Assembly (NCBI RefSeq): GCF_900112195.1
Contig: NZ_FOKR01000024.1
Location: 1 to 62,689, forward strand
DNA: 62,689 nt
Source: Butyrivibrio sp. YAB3001
Lineage (GTDB): Bacteria > Bacillota > Clostridia > Lachnospirales > Lachnospiraceae
Direction: 5' to 3'
Below, in pieces: positions 8,006 to 16,456 of the stretch (position 1 is its first letter; the number at the start of each line of letters is the position of its first letter). The notes under the pieces are model-generated. The model was not told the DNA's origin and did not search any database. It worked only from the letters and a program-made list of their open reading frames with translations. The translations under genes were made by a program, and so were the position numbers.

Positions 8006-8422
8006 ATGAAACTGACAGAGAAGATGATCCGCTTTGCTGAATGCAAACTTGGCAGCACGGAGTATGCAGGCTGGTGTCTTGCGTTTATCGAGGATGCACT
8101 TGAAATCAGCAATCATATCGAAATATTTGGTGGAGATTCTGCAAAGGAATCCTGCGAGATGTACAAGGACGCGCTGCGAGGCGGAGTTCCGGAGCGAGGT
8201 GCTTTCGTATTCTATGACTGCCTGTGTCAAAGCGAAAACGGCCCAGTCAACTGGGGACATTGCGGCGTTAGTTTCGGGGACGGTCGTGTGAACCATGCGT
8301 GGGACGTGGTCCGAATTGACGACTATCTGGCAATAGAAAAGCTGACGGCGCTGACCGGAGATCATCCGAAATACCTGGTGATATTTCTTTTACATGCAGA
8401 CTCAATATCACGACTTGAATAG
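8006..8422 (+). CDS. NlpC/P60- or CHAP-like cysteine peptidase
   Basis: 138 residues with a likely catalytic Cys in AGWCLAFIEDAL and His in NWGHCGVSFGDG, followed by VNHAWDVVRIDDYL, as in NlpC/P60-type papain-fold hydrolases that cut peptidoglycan peptides. No signal peptide is seen, so the target or route out of the cell is unclear. It looks more GC-rich than its neighbours, hinting at separate acquisition. Confidence 0.6.
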   Translation: MKLTEKMIRFAECKLGSTEYAGWCLAFIEDALEISNHIEIFGGDSAKESCEMYKDALRGGVPERGAFVFYDCLCQSENGPVNWGHCGVSFGDGRVNHAWDVVRIDDYLAIEKLTALTGDHPKYLVIFLLHADSISRLE

Positions 8423-8549
8423 ATTCTGTTCATTGCTTAGTGCGACAGCCCCTTATTAAAATTAGCACTAAATGCGTAGATAACAGCCATATAAACTGAT
8501 AAAATATTGAACTGTATTATAAAAAATTGTTACGGGGATGGGGTAGTGC

Positions 8550-9419
8550 ATGAAAAATGAGAATTTAAGCAAGAAAAAGGTAGCTGTTATTTTCGTTATA
8601 GTTACACTTTTATTAACGTGGCTCTTTCAATTTACGCCAATAGTATTACAAATGAATGTAGAAGAGACTTCGGTATCTTCATTTGACTTTGCATCTATCT
8701 TTTTTGTTATCGGGGGTATGCTTCCATCACTTTTAGGAGGCATTTTTGTCGCTGTTTTATACAAAAAAGAGAATATTAAAGATTTCTTCAAAAGATGTCT
8801 TGTACCGGATAAAAGAAGTATTTTAGCTATATTTATCAGCTTGCTTCTCATATGTATTGAGTGCTTTGTCACACAGACAATATCCAAGATGAATGGAGGA
8901 GAAAATCTTGGATTTGAGGGGCTAAAACTTATTGCGGGAAATCCATTAATGTTTTTCTATTTCCTGTTTTGGGGGCTGATATCAGGACCGTTATCTGAAG
9001 AGTTTGGCTGGAGAGGCTTTCTCTCAGATATGGTAATCAATAAAAAGAATGTTGTAAAAGGTTCGATAATTATTGGATTAATCTGGGGAATATGGCATTT
9101 ACCACTGTTCTTTTATCCTGCTCAGATTCAGTATGAATGGGCTCATTCAAACATGCTTTTAGCGGTATGCTTTGTACTTATGTGTGTAACAAATTCCCTT
9201 GTATATAGTTCAATATATGTTATTTCACACAGAAAAGTCTTTCCAATATTCTTTTTACATATGTTTGAAAATATCGTTCTTACAGGAGCAATGATCTATC
9301 CATTCAGTGATGTTTACAAAACACTGGTTAATCCGGTTTCAATTGTACTTGATATAGTATTTTTTGTAATCATTACCAGAACAAGATTATATAAAGATAG
9401 TCTTGAAGCCATGAATTAA
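8550..9419 (+). CDS. CPBP-family intramembrane metalloprotease
   Basis: 289 residues with about eight hydrophobic helices. The CPBP (Abi/CAAX protease) motifs are visible: SEEFGWRGFL (EExxxR), a later IWHLPLFF (FxxxH-type His) and HMFEN. Members process prenylated or other membrane peptides and are often linked to bacteriocin immunity. Preceded by GGGGATGGGG and followed by a hairpin. Confidence 0.9.
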   Translation: MKNENLSKKKVAVIFVIVTLLLTWLFQFTPIVLQMNVEETSVSSFDFASIFFVIGGMLPSLLGGIFVAVLYKKENIKDFFKRCLVPDKRSILAIFISLLLICIECFVTQTISKMNGGENLGFEGLKLIAGNPLMFFYFLFWGLISGPLSEEFGWRGFLSDMVINKKNVVKGSIIIGLIWGIWHLPLFFYPAQIQYEWAHSNMLLAVCFVLMCVTNSLVYSSIYVISHRKVFPIFFLHMFENIVLTGAMIYPFSDVYKTLVNPVSIVLDIVFFVIITRTRLYKDSLEAMN

Positions 9420-9432
9420 ATTACAATAAATG

Positions 9433-9456
9433 CGCCCTCGCAGTAATGCGGGGGCG
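9433..9456 (+). terminator. Hairpin after CPBP gene
   Basis: CGCCCTCGCA-GTAA-TGCGGGGGCG forms a nearly perfect 10-bp stem with a tetraloop. There is no good T tract, so termination efficiency is uncertain. Confidence 0.5.
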
Positions 9457-9532
9457 TACCTGTGTATTCCAGCGGTTCGTAGAGACTAGGAAGGCTACAA
9501 AGAGTTACAATGCAACTTTTATTTATATTTGA

Positions 9533-10111
9533 TTTATCTCGAAAGTTATTGCAATTGAGCATACCAATGACAAATTCAATTCAGTAAGAGACGAGTATTC
9601 CGGTGTTATCTTTGAACAGATGCAGGCAGGTAATAACGGCCTATATAAGGTAAAGTACCTGACTTTCGGAATCCATTCGGACTCCCTTAAGACAGCAAGA
9701 CCAAGACTTATCCACCTTGAGATGGATATCCTCAATAACTTTAAGAGAATAGGCGTAGTTGCCAGAACTCTTAATGGAAAAGAGAGACTTGGTATCATGC
9801 ACAGCATCTTCCACATCGGCGAGGATGAGAGATTCCACTTTGATTGGAACTGGCTCACATCATCAGGACTTTCGGTAAAAGACTTTATCGCTCACAGTTC
9901 ATTTTATTTCAAGAATGGAAGGACATTTAAGATTGGTAACACTTACGGAGCAATGTCGCTTCTGGCTATCACTGCTTCTGACATCAGCGATCAGCTCCTG
10001 TCAGATATCCTCAAGATGGAATCCAGCCAGATTGTAACAATGCATATTCAGACCATTGATCAGAATGAGGCTATCTACAGCGTAGGCTGGATGAAATATG
10101 GGAGCTCATGA
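9533..10111 (+). pseudogene. VirB4/TraE-like conjugation ATPase fragment
   Basis: An open frame without a start (stop TGA at 9530) reads like the middle of a conjugative-element VirB4-family protein: VIAIEHTNDKFNSV, GIHSDSLKTARPRL, GKERLGIMHSIFH, FKIGNTYGAMSLLA, QIVTMHIQTIDQNEAI. Full proteins are about 800 residues with Walker motifs that are absent here. After DQNEAI the sequence is unrelated. A relic of an integrative conjugative element. Confidence 0.75.
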
Positions 10112-10190
10112 AAGAAATGTTGGACAAGCTTTCAAAAATTCAGTAGTATTTGACATGTATATTGGTGAAGTGGTTGATATTATTAAGTGA
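10098..10190 (+). pseudogene. Short unidentified C-terminal remnant
   Basis: A 30-codon frame (MGAHERNVGQAFKNS...) overlaps the VirB4 fragment end. I do not recognise it. It looks like the last piece of another gene joined at the VirB4 breakpoint near 10080. Confidence 0.25.
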
Positions 10191-10210
10191 TTAAGGTAAG
10201 GGGAACGAGA

Positions 10211-10698
10211 ATGGTTAAGAAGATAGTCAGAGACCAGTTCTTTTTACAACAGAAGTCAGAGCCTGCAACAGAGGCAGACAGGCAGGTTGTAGAAGATCTT
10301 TTGGATACATTAAGAGCAAATCAGGACAGATGTGTGGGCATGGCTGCGAATATGCGCGAGTAGCGATGAAAATGCCGAGCTTGCTCGAGCATTTGAGGAG
10401 CACCGCGGTCAACGAGGCGACAGCCGAGTGGATCGGTGTAAAGAAGCAGATTATTGTTGTGGCTATGGGACCATTCATTTTTCCTATGATCAATCCTGTT
10501 ATTACAAAGAAGACCGGAGAGTATCAGACGGAAGAAAGCTGCCTTTCTCTGGATGGGGTAAGGCCCTGCACAAGATATAAAGAGATTGAGGTTGATTACC
10601 TAGATCAGGACTTCTAGCCAAAGCATGGGAAATACAGTGGTTTTACGGCTCAAATAATCTGCCATGAGTGCGATCACCTAGCCGGACGATTGATATGA
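10211..10698 (+). pseudogene. Peptide deformylase-like gene, disrupted
   Basis: Near-copy of the intact deformylase at 22849-23259. It has a 77-bp GC-rich insertion at 10355-10431 that shifts the frame after GMAANM, a TAG at 10615-10617 where the intact copy has Lys (DQDF*PKHGKY), and HECDH in place of HEIDH. The EESCLSLDGV motif is still present. Three lesions make it non-functional. Confidence 0.9.
10355..10431. repeat. 77-bp GC-rich insertion in deformylase copy
   Basis: Defined by comparison with the intact paralogue, in which GMAANM is followed directly by IGVKK. I count about 61% GC, far above the surroundings. It contains the small palindrome CGAGCTTGCTCG. No clear target duplication. 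Probably a small dispersed palindromic element. Confidence 0.7.
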
Positions 10699-10713
10699 TG
10701 AGGGTTAAAGAAA

Positions 10714-11259
10714 ATGGAACTGTTTGATGGAAGACCAGTAAGCTGTGAAGGCCGTTTGCCCAGAGAGGTCAAGGTATATGACTATTTGGATAAGATTGGG
10801 ATAGAGTATAAACGAGTTGATCATGATCCTGCTACAACTATGGAAGCCTGTGAAGAGGTGGATAAGGCACTGGGCACATTGATGTGCAAGAATCTTTTTC
10901 TTTGTAACAGACAGAAGACCAGGTTTTATCTGCTGCTCATGCCGGGGGATAAGAAATTTAAGACAAAAGAGCTCTCGAATCAGATAAACTCAGCCAGGCT
11001 TTCTTTTGCCGAAGCAGAGGACATGCTGAAATATCTGGATATCGAGCCCGGAGCAGTAAGCGTGATGGGGCTTATGAATGATAAGAACCATGAAGTGCAG
11101 CTCCTTGTGGATGAGGATCTTAAAACATCAGAGTTTTTTGGTTGTCATCCATGTGTATGTACATCAAGCTTGAAAATCATGACGGCTGATATTTTTGAGA
11201 AGTTTTTGCCAGCTGTGGGACATGAACCACAGACAGTGCATCTTGTGGGAGAGGATTGA
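10714..11259 (+). CDS. YbaK/ProX-type aminoacyl-tRNA deacylase
   Basis: 181-residue trans-editing enzyme of the YbaK/PrdX family, which hydrolyses mischarged tRNA(Pro). EYKRVDHDPATTMEAC, LGTLMCKNLFLCNRQK (with the conserved Lys) and KFKTKELSNQI are characteristic, and LEPGAVSVMGL-like and CHPCVCTSSLKI segments complete the fold. It follows the broken deformylase and runs into the YccF gene with only 2 bases between. Confidence 0.9.
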   Translation: MELFDGRPVSCEGRLPREVKVYDYLDKIGIEYKRVDHDPATTMEACEEVDKALGTLMCKNLFLCNRQKTRFYLLLMPGDKKFKTKELSNQINSARLSFAEAEDMLKYLDIEPGAVSVMGLMNDKNHEVQLLVDEDLKTSEFFGCHPCVCTSSLKIMTADIFEKFLPAVGHEPQTVHLVGED

Positions 11260-11261
11260 TT

Positions 11262-11633
11262 ATGAGATTTCTTGGTAATTTGATTTGGATTTTGTGCGGA
11301 GGGCTGCTTAGTGCCCTGGGATGGTGGATTGTAGGACTTCTCTGGTGCTGCACAGTTGTAGGCATTCCTGTAGGGCTCCAGTGCTTTAAGCTTTCTTCAA
11401 TTTCACTGAATCCTTTTGGAAAAGAGATTGTGGATGAAGGCGGGGCTGTATCCTTGCTTCTTAACATCCTTTGGATTTGTCTTTCCGGGATTGAACTTGC
11501 GATCGCAAACGCAGTGATTGGCTGCATTTTTTGCATCACCATTATAGGAATACCTTTCGGTAAGCAGTTCTTCAAGATTGCAAGAGTGGCTCTTTTACCA
11601 TTTGGAGCAAGGGTTGTGAGATTACATTACTAA
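11262..11633 (+). CDS. YccF-domain inner membrane protein
   Basis: 123 residues with two YccF repeats: LLWCCTVVGIPVGLQCFKL...NPFGKEI and IGCIFCITIIGIPFGKQFFKIA...LPFGARV. Four hydrophobic segments. ATG 11262 is preferred to TTG 11256. Function of the family is unknown. Confidence 0.88.
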   Translation: MRFLGNLIWILCGGLLSALGWWIVGLLWCCTVVGIPVGLQCFKLSSISLNPFGKEIVDEGGAVSLLLNILWICLSGIELAIANAVIGCIFCITIIGIPFGKQFFKIARVALLPFGARVVRLHY

Positions 11634-11652
11634 GAATGGAGCGAAGAAGTAG

Positions 11653-12030
11653 ATGTTTTTTATCATGGGAATTACAGATGGCAGGAAGGATTTTGAGTTC
11701 AATCAGCTGATAACCTGCGCAATCTGCGGAAAATATGGGCGCTTTAACGTGTTCATGACATATACGGTGCTGTCTCTTTTCTTTATACCGACTTTTAAGT
11801 GGAACAGGCATTACTACGTGCAGACCAGTTGCTGCGGAACTGTTTATGAGCTTGATCCGGAGATTGGTAAGATGATAGCCAGAGGCGAAGAAGTTGAGAT
11901 CCTGCCAAGTCATCTGAAACAGGTAAGCGGCGGAAGAGGATTCACGACCGGTTATAAGAGATGCAGACAGTGTGGATACGAGACAACAGAGGACTTTGAT
12001 TTTTGTCCTAAGTGCGGAACGAGGTTTTGA
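11653..12030 (+). CDS. Zinc-ribbon protein
   Basis: 125 residues with CAICGKYGRF near the N-terminus, CCGTVYELDPE in the middle and a C-terminal ribbon CRQCG...FCPKCGTRF. A short hydrophobic stretch (VLSLFFIPTF) could touch the membrane. This zinc-ribbon type is common in Lachnospiraceae; its function is unknown. Probably co-transcribed with the YccF gene. Confidence 0.8.
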   Translation: MFFIMGITDGRKDFEFNQLITCAICGKYGRFNVFMTYTVLSLFFIPTFKWNRHYYVQTSCCGTVYELDPEIGKMIARGEEVEILPSHLKQVSGGRGFTTGYKRCRQCGYETTEDFDFCPKCGTRF

Positions 12031-12042
12031 GGAGCTGGGATT

Positions 12043-12555
12043 ATGCTGAGGCTTAGACCATATAAGAGCTGCGATGCTGAAAAGATAAGTGAATGGATAA
12101 AAGACGAGGATGTATTTGTTAAGTGGGGCGGAGATCATTTTGGAGAGTTCCCGATTACCGCAGGCATTATTGATGACAAGTACAGACAGAGTAATGGCGA
12201 CTACAAAGAGTTAGACAACTTTTATCCCTGGATCGCAATAGATGATGAGAACAGAGTGGTAGGGCATTTCATTATCCGCTACATCCATGACGATAACAGG
12301 ATCCTTAGATTCGGCTGGGTAATTGTAGATAGTACCATCAGAGGAAAGGGCTACGGGGCAGAAATGCTTCGCCTGGGCCTTAAGTACGCTTTTGAACTTA
12401 TGGATGCTAAGGTTGTTACCATAGGTGTGTTTGAGAACAATGACATTGCTCATGAATGCTACAAGAAGATTGGATTCAAGGATAAAGAGATAACGGAAAA
12501 AGAGCCTTTTAATATTATTGAGATGGAACTGAAGAGGGAAGATTATATCGCGTGA
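12043..12555 (+). CDS. GNAT N-acetyltransferase
   Basis: Complete 170-residue RimJ/L-like GNAT: LRLRPYKSCDAEKISEWI at the start, WVIVDSTIRGKGYGAEMLRLG as CoA loop, and IAHECYKKIGFKDKE at the end. GAGGAG precedes ATG 12043, 13 bases after the zinc-ribbon stop. Confidence 0.87.
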   Translation: MLRLRPYKSCDAEKISEWIKDEDVFVKWGGDHFGEFPITAGIIDDKYRQSNGDYKELDNFYPWIAIDDENRVVGHFIIRYIHDDNRILRFGWVIVDSTIRGKGYGAEMLRLGLKYAFELMDAKVVTIGVFENNDIAHECYKKIGFKDKEITEKEPFNIIEMELKREDYIA

Positions 12556-12566
12556 GGTTTTGATTA

Positions 12567-13217
12567 TTGAATAAGCAGGATATTATCAGCAGATTAAAAG
12601 ATTTTCCATATAGTTGTGAAGAATACTGGGTAATAACCGGAAGTGCGATGGTTCTATATGGGATACGAGAGCAGACCCACGATATTGATAAGGGCTGCAC
12701 TTCTGCTATGGCAGATCCTCGCTTTGTGGATATATTCCGTATGGTTGATTATAGTATCTGCAGTATAGAAGTGGATAATGACAGGCCTTATGGCAAGTCG
12801 TTAATAATAAGAAAAGATGCAAATGGGAATGAAATCCGTAGGGAACTTCAGCAGGATTCAACCGGTGTAAGGGAGTTCTTTGCTTGGGCTGTGCAAATAT
12901 TCAGAGTGGTATACGAGAACAGGGTTGTATTTGCGGATGAGATGGACAGAGTTCTCAATCCTATTTTGTCAGACAGAGTTGTAGCGTTTGTTAACGGTGA
13001 GGAACATAAGGGACAGTTCATCTTCTCTACACACAACGTGCTTCATTTGAATCTTAAGACCTATATGAAAGAACAGATTTATTTCGTAACAAAGAGTAAG
13101 GACAGTCTTACTTCTGAGTTGTATTCGCTTGCAGATTTCCCTGAGGTAAGGTACGAGACGGCCAAGGTCTATGAGTTTTACATGAAGGGCATTTTGGGAG
13201 GTACAGCTTTTGAGTAG
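12567..13217 (+). pseudogene. Nucleotidyltransferase N-terminus joined to AAA ATPase C-terminus
   Basis: Residues 1-50 look like a small nucleotidyltransferase (EYWVITGSAMVLYGIREQTHDID). From about residue 70 the protein is the C-terminal half of an OLD/RloA-like AAA ATPase: Walker B VVFADEMDRVLNP, H-loop FSTHN, then DQIWFV-like EQIYFVTKSKD and TSELYSLADF. The P-loop is missing, so ATPase activity is unlikely. TTG start with GAGG before it. Ends at TAG 13215, but the same frame stays open beyond it. Confidence 0.7.
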
Positions 13218-13364
13218 AAAAGAGAGGATAAGCTGGTCTCCAACAAGTATGAGATCAAGAAAAAGACTTTTGATATCATCATCAAACAGACTGATTATGA
13301 TCAGAATGCATTGGATAAGAAAAACACCAATATTGAAGAGTTCTTCGATGTTATTGATTGGTAA
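13218..13364 (+). pseudogene. In-frame continuation after TAG
   Basis: The frame continues 48 codons past the TAG (KREDKLVSNKYEIKKKTF...EEFFDVIDW) to TAA. It is charged and helical, and I cannot assign it. Either the true C-terminus of the ATPase separated by a nonsense change, or a third fragment. Confidence 0.4.
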
Positions 13365-13369
13365 AACAA

Positions 13370-13415
13370 GGCGCTGTTTAGCAGTATTAATTGCTGTTAA
13401 GCGGCGTCTCTTTTT
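13370..13415 (+). terminator. Rho-independent terminator
   Basis: GGCGCTGTTTAGCAG pairs with CTGTTAAGCGGCGTC using several G-U pairs, then CTCTTTTTG follows. Confidence 0.75.
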
Positions 13416-13464
13416 GATATATTAGAAATAGTTTGTTGGAAATAGTTAAGGGGAATAATTGGAT

Positions 13465-13821
13465 ATGAGTAAAGACATGACAGTGCAGTGCGACAATGGA
13501 TTTATTAACATCAGAGTAGGTGCAATAATTCTGAAGGATGGAAAGTTCCTTATGGTTGGGAACCATATCAGACCAGAGTATTTATATTCTGTAGGGGGTA
13601 GGATCAAGTTCGGAGAGACTGCCGAGGAAGCAGTAATACGTGAGGTGTATGAAGAGACTGGCATAAGAATGGAAGTAGACAGGCTGGGGTTCGTTCATGA
13701 GAATTATTTTTATGGGGATGCGGAGTCTAACCTTGCTCACAATAAAGAACTGCATGATACTGGTCAAAAGTTTATGTCTGGTAAACGGAACGGAAATAAG
13801 GGTTTATGGAGATGTTATTAA
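13465..13821 (+). pseudogene. Nudix hydrolase, truncated
   Basis: The Nudix box is intact (GGRIKFGETAEEAVIREVYEETG), so the N-terminal 85 residues are a real Nudix domain. After FYGDAESN the sequence becomes unrelated and stops, while members are about 150-160 residues. ATG 13465 follows AAGGGG. The downstream KilA-N frame overlaps its end. Confidence 0.75.
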
Positions 13822-14257
13822 TGAAGATGCATATATATGCCTGACTGATATAGCCAAAAAGAAGAATCCTACAGAAGCTGCTCTTGTTATCAGCCATTGG
13901 CTAAGAAATCGGTCTACTATAGATTTTTTGGGATTATGGGAGCAGTTGCATAATCCAAATTTTAAACCTACCGAATTCGGTAGGTTTAAATATGAGTCGG
14001 GAGAAGCTGCATTTACGCTTACCACCAAACAGTGGGTAGAAGCAACAAATGCTATAGGAATAATATCAAAGGCAGGCAAGAATGGTGGAACCTATGCACA
14101 TTCTGATATTGCCTTTGAGTTTGCGTCGTGGATATCACCAGAGTTCAAGCTCTACATTATTACCGACTATCAGCGGCTTAAAAAAGATGAATCAGAGCGT
14201 TTGTCCATCGGATGGGACGTAAAAAGAGAGTTGGACCGTATAAAGAGCTTTCTATAA
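13770..14257 (+). pseudogene. KilA-N domain protein, both ends missing
   Basis: A KilA-N DNA-binding domain of phage-related type: DAYICLTDIAKKKNP, HWLRNRSTIDFLGLWEQLHNPNFKP, KQWVEATNAIGI and GGTYAHSDIAFEFASWISPEFKLYI. No proper start exists; the frame emerges inside the Nudix remnant. It ends soon after VKRELDRI, whereas family members continue for about 80 residues. Confidence 0.8.
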
Positions 14258-14700
14258 TTGATAAAAGAGCCGTTTGCGCACAATTTGCATTATCATTTAT
14301 GTTGGATAATTCAGATATTGTGCAGCTTAGAAGGCACCACGATAGAATAGTACAGCTAGATTTTGCAGATGCATTCGAAATGAACGGCATGTTTCTGAAT
14401 ATGTTCTATGCAACAGGACATGTCGATGAAGCTAAGAAGATGATTGATAACTATAGCACTGCATTCGCTAGACATCTTGATGAGCTGGACTTCGGGATTT
14501 CTATTCTTTCAAAGGAGCTTGATATGGAACTAGCTGATGTGAGTGATGTAATGCTTAAAACAGCGAAGAAGGTTCTGGAAATCACAGAAGAAGATATTGA
14601 TTACGTGAGAAAAGAACTGCTTAATATCTATCCTGAAGAGATTGCAGAGTACTATATCAATTCAATAAGGCTTCTACAGAAAAAGGTTGCAAGTATGTAA
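14212..14700 (+). CDS. Unidentified helical protein, possible fragment
   Basis: 162 residues if ATG 14212 is used, but that start lies inside the KilA-N remnant. The N-terminus is probably cut. Sequence from KELSIIDKRAVCAQFALSF onward is mostly helical and acidic (ADVSDVMLKTAKKVLEI, DYVRKELLNIYPEEIAEYY). I do not recognise the family. Confidence 0.4.
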   Translation: MGRKKRVGPYKELSIIDKRAVCAQFALSFMLDNSDIVQLRRHHDRIVQLDFADAFEMNGMFLNMFYATGHVDEAKKMIDNYSTAFARHLDELDFGISILSKELDMELADVSDVMLKTAKKVLEITEEDIDYVRKELLNIYPEEIAEYYINSIRLLQKKVASM

Positions 14701-14722
14701 AAGAGATTGCGGGGGCAATAGC

Positions 14723-15466
14723 GTGGTTAAGACAGTTAAAGATTACAGAGTTGGTATAAACAAGATATTTTCAAGATATACGAGACACGGCTTTGTTGAG
14801 TACAGGGATTGCAACGGCCTTGAATGTGATATGGTCGACCTTATGCTTGAAGCGACAGAAGAGCTTGGCGGACGCGGAGAGTATAAAGAACTGTTTGAGA
14901 TTGCCTGCAAGGGCTTTCTTAAATGGGGCAATACTGATAAGGACGATGATGGGCAGACTCAGTATTTTGCTAGCATTATTGAGGATACCTGGGATGTAGT
15001 CTATAAGGCTAATGATCCTAAGATGCCCCACAAGAAGATGTACGAGTGGTTTGTTGGGCATATAGATGGCTCTGTCATCGACTATATGGAAGACTACTTA
15101 TATGATTATTTGCTTGAGCATTTTAAAGAACCTGAGCTCTTGCAGAAGAAGATTGATTTTTACAATGCAAAGATAGAAGAGGGCGAGGCGAAGAAGGACG
15201 ATTCCTATCGTGATTTTCAGGCTGAGCGTTGTGGTTTATATGTTCTGAGGACCATGGCGGATATGAAAAGACCTATCGAAGAGATCCGCCAATACTCCAA
15301 GGGCGTTAAAATGTACAGCCTTAAGGAGACTATGGCTCAGATTGAGCGCATTGAAGGAATCCCGGTTCTTTCACTTGATGGACTGATTGAAATGAAACAG
15401 GAACTTGGCCGGGAGAAAGATATTAGAGATAAAGCCTTGATTAAGGCATTCAAAGAAAAACTATAG
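14723..15466 (+). CDS. Conserved helical hypothetical protein
   Basis: 247 residues, helical-repeat-like, without membrane segments (VKDYRVGINKIFSRYTRHGF, DDDGQTQYFASIIEDTWDVVY, PIEEIRQYSKGVKMYSL). GTG 14723 is chosen because GCGGGGG precedes it; TTG 14687 is the alternative and would overlap the previous frame. It precedes the macro-domain gene by 11 bases. Function unknown. Confidence 0.55.
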   Translation: MVKTVKDYRVGINKIFSRYTRHGFVEYRDCNGLECDMVDLMLEATEELGGRGEYKELFEIACKGFLKWGNTDKDDDGQTQYFASIIEDTWDVVYKANDPKMPHKKMYEWFVGHIDGSVIDYMEDYLYDYLLEHFKEPELLQKKIDFYNAKIEEGEAKKDDSYRDFQAERCGLYVLRTMADMKRPIEEIRQYSKGVKMYSLKETMAQIERIEGIPVLSLDGLIEMKQELGREKDIRDKALIKAFKEKL

Positions 15467-15477
15467 TGAGGTGAGTT

Positions 15478-16227
15478 ATGCCTTTTCAGATTATCAGGAA
15501 TGATATTACAAAAGTAAAAGCAGATGCTATTGTTAATACAGCCAACCCAAAGGTGACTGTTGGAAGTGGCGTGGACACTGCTATATACAATGCTGCAGGA
15601 TGGGATAAGCTTTTTGCGGAGCGTGAGAAGATTGGTCCGATAGAGCGAGGAGATGTGGCTATTACTCCAGCTTTTGATCTTGATGCAAAATACATTATTC
15701 ATGCAGTTGGCTGCTGGTGGGAAGGTGGAGATCAGGGCGAATCAGAACTTCTTCGTCAGTGCTATGACAAAGCTCTTGCTTTGGCCGCCAAGAAAAAGTG
15801 TAAATCCATAGCTTTTCCTGTTATGGCTACCGGATGCTACGGCTTCCCGGCAGATGTGGGAATGGAAATAGCTGTTGATGCTTTTACCGAATTCCTTGAA
15901 GAGCATGACATGGAAATATATCTGGTAGTATTCGATCAGGGAACAGTAAAGGTATCAGGTGAGCTTGGAGAAGAAGTACGCTGCTTCATCGATGATGAGT
16001 ATGTTTCCGGTGCCTTTGATAATGAGTACTTTGCAAAAGGAGTTCCTGAAGGACTGCTGAATTCAACCGTTTCCGCAGTTATGCTCCCAGACGAGGATTT
16101 TGATGAGGACTCAAGGTCCAAACAGGACAACTCTATACTGAGGCGCATACTGCATCCCGGACTATTATGGCAAACCATCCCTGTTGAATTCCCCTGGTGT
16201 TGGACTGTACATCAAAAACATCTATAG
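15478..16227 (+). pseudogene. Macro-domain ADP-ribose-binding protein, truncated at C-terminus
   Basis: Residues 1-165 form a complete macro domain: AIVNTANPKVTVGSGVDTAIY gives the ADP-ribose loop and FPVMATGCYGFP the second one. Such domains bind or hydrolyse ADP-ribose derivatives. Lachnospiraceae relatives usually continue with a regulatory C-terminal domain; here the frame leaves homologous sequence near 16125 and runs antisense through a lipoprotein remnant. The macro domain itself may still work. Confidence 0.8.
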
Positions 16228-16360
16228 TTATAAACTCCGGATACTTTTTTTCTAAAGGCGTACGATTATCTTCAAAAAAAGGCAGTCTGCAGCTACATAA
16301 AGTGCAGACCACCATTATAAATGACAAAATAACAGTTGTTTTTCTTTTTATTCTCCCCAT
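16133..16360 (-). pseudogene. N-terminal fragment of solute-binding lipoprotein
   Basis: Starts with a lipoprotein signal (ILSFIMVVCTLCSC) after GGGGGAAG, then PLEKKYPEFITIDVFDVQSNTRGIQQGWFA, typical of the start of an ABC sugar/peptide-binding protein. It stops after 75 codons, tail-to-tail with the truncated macro-domain gene. Confidence 0.7.
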
Positions 16361-16456
16361 TACTTCTTCCCCCATCAAAAAAAATTTATAGGAGAAACAT
16401 AATAATGGCAAGTTTAAAACTAACAGAATAATGAAAAAATATTGCTCTGATATTAT

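Noticed and set aside
10330..10617. A 95-residue gene in the broken deformylase
   Set aside because: It is the deformylase frame after the 77-bp insertion, lacks the first motif and ends at an internal TAG.
2739..12555. Array of small one-direction genes resembling integron cassettes
   Set aside because: I found no attC-like repeats between the genes and no integrase gene; many genes overlap or share operons.
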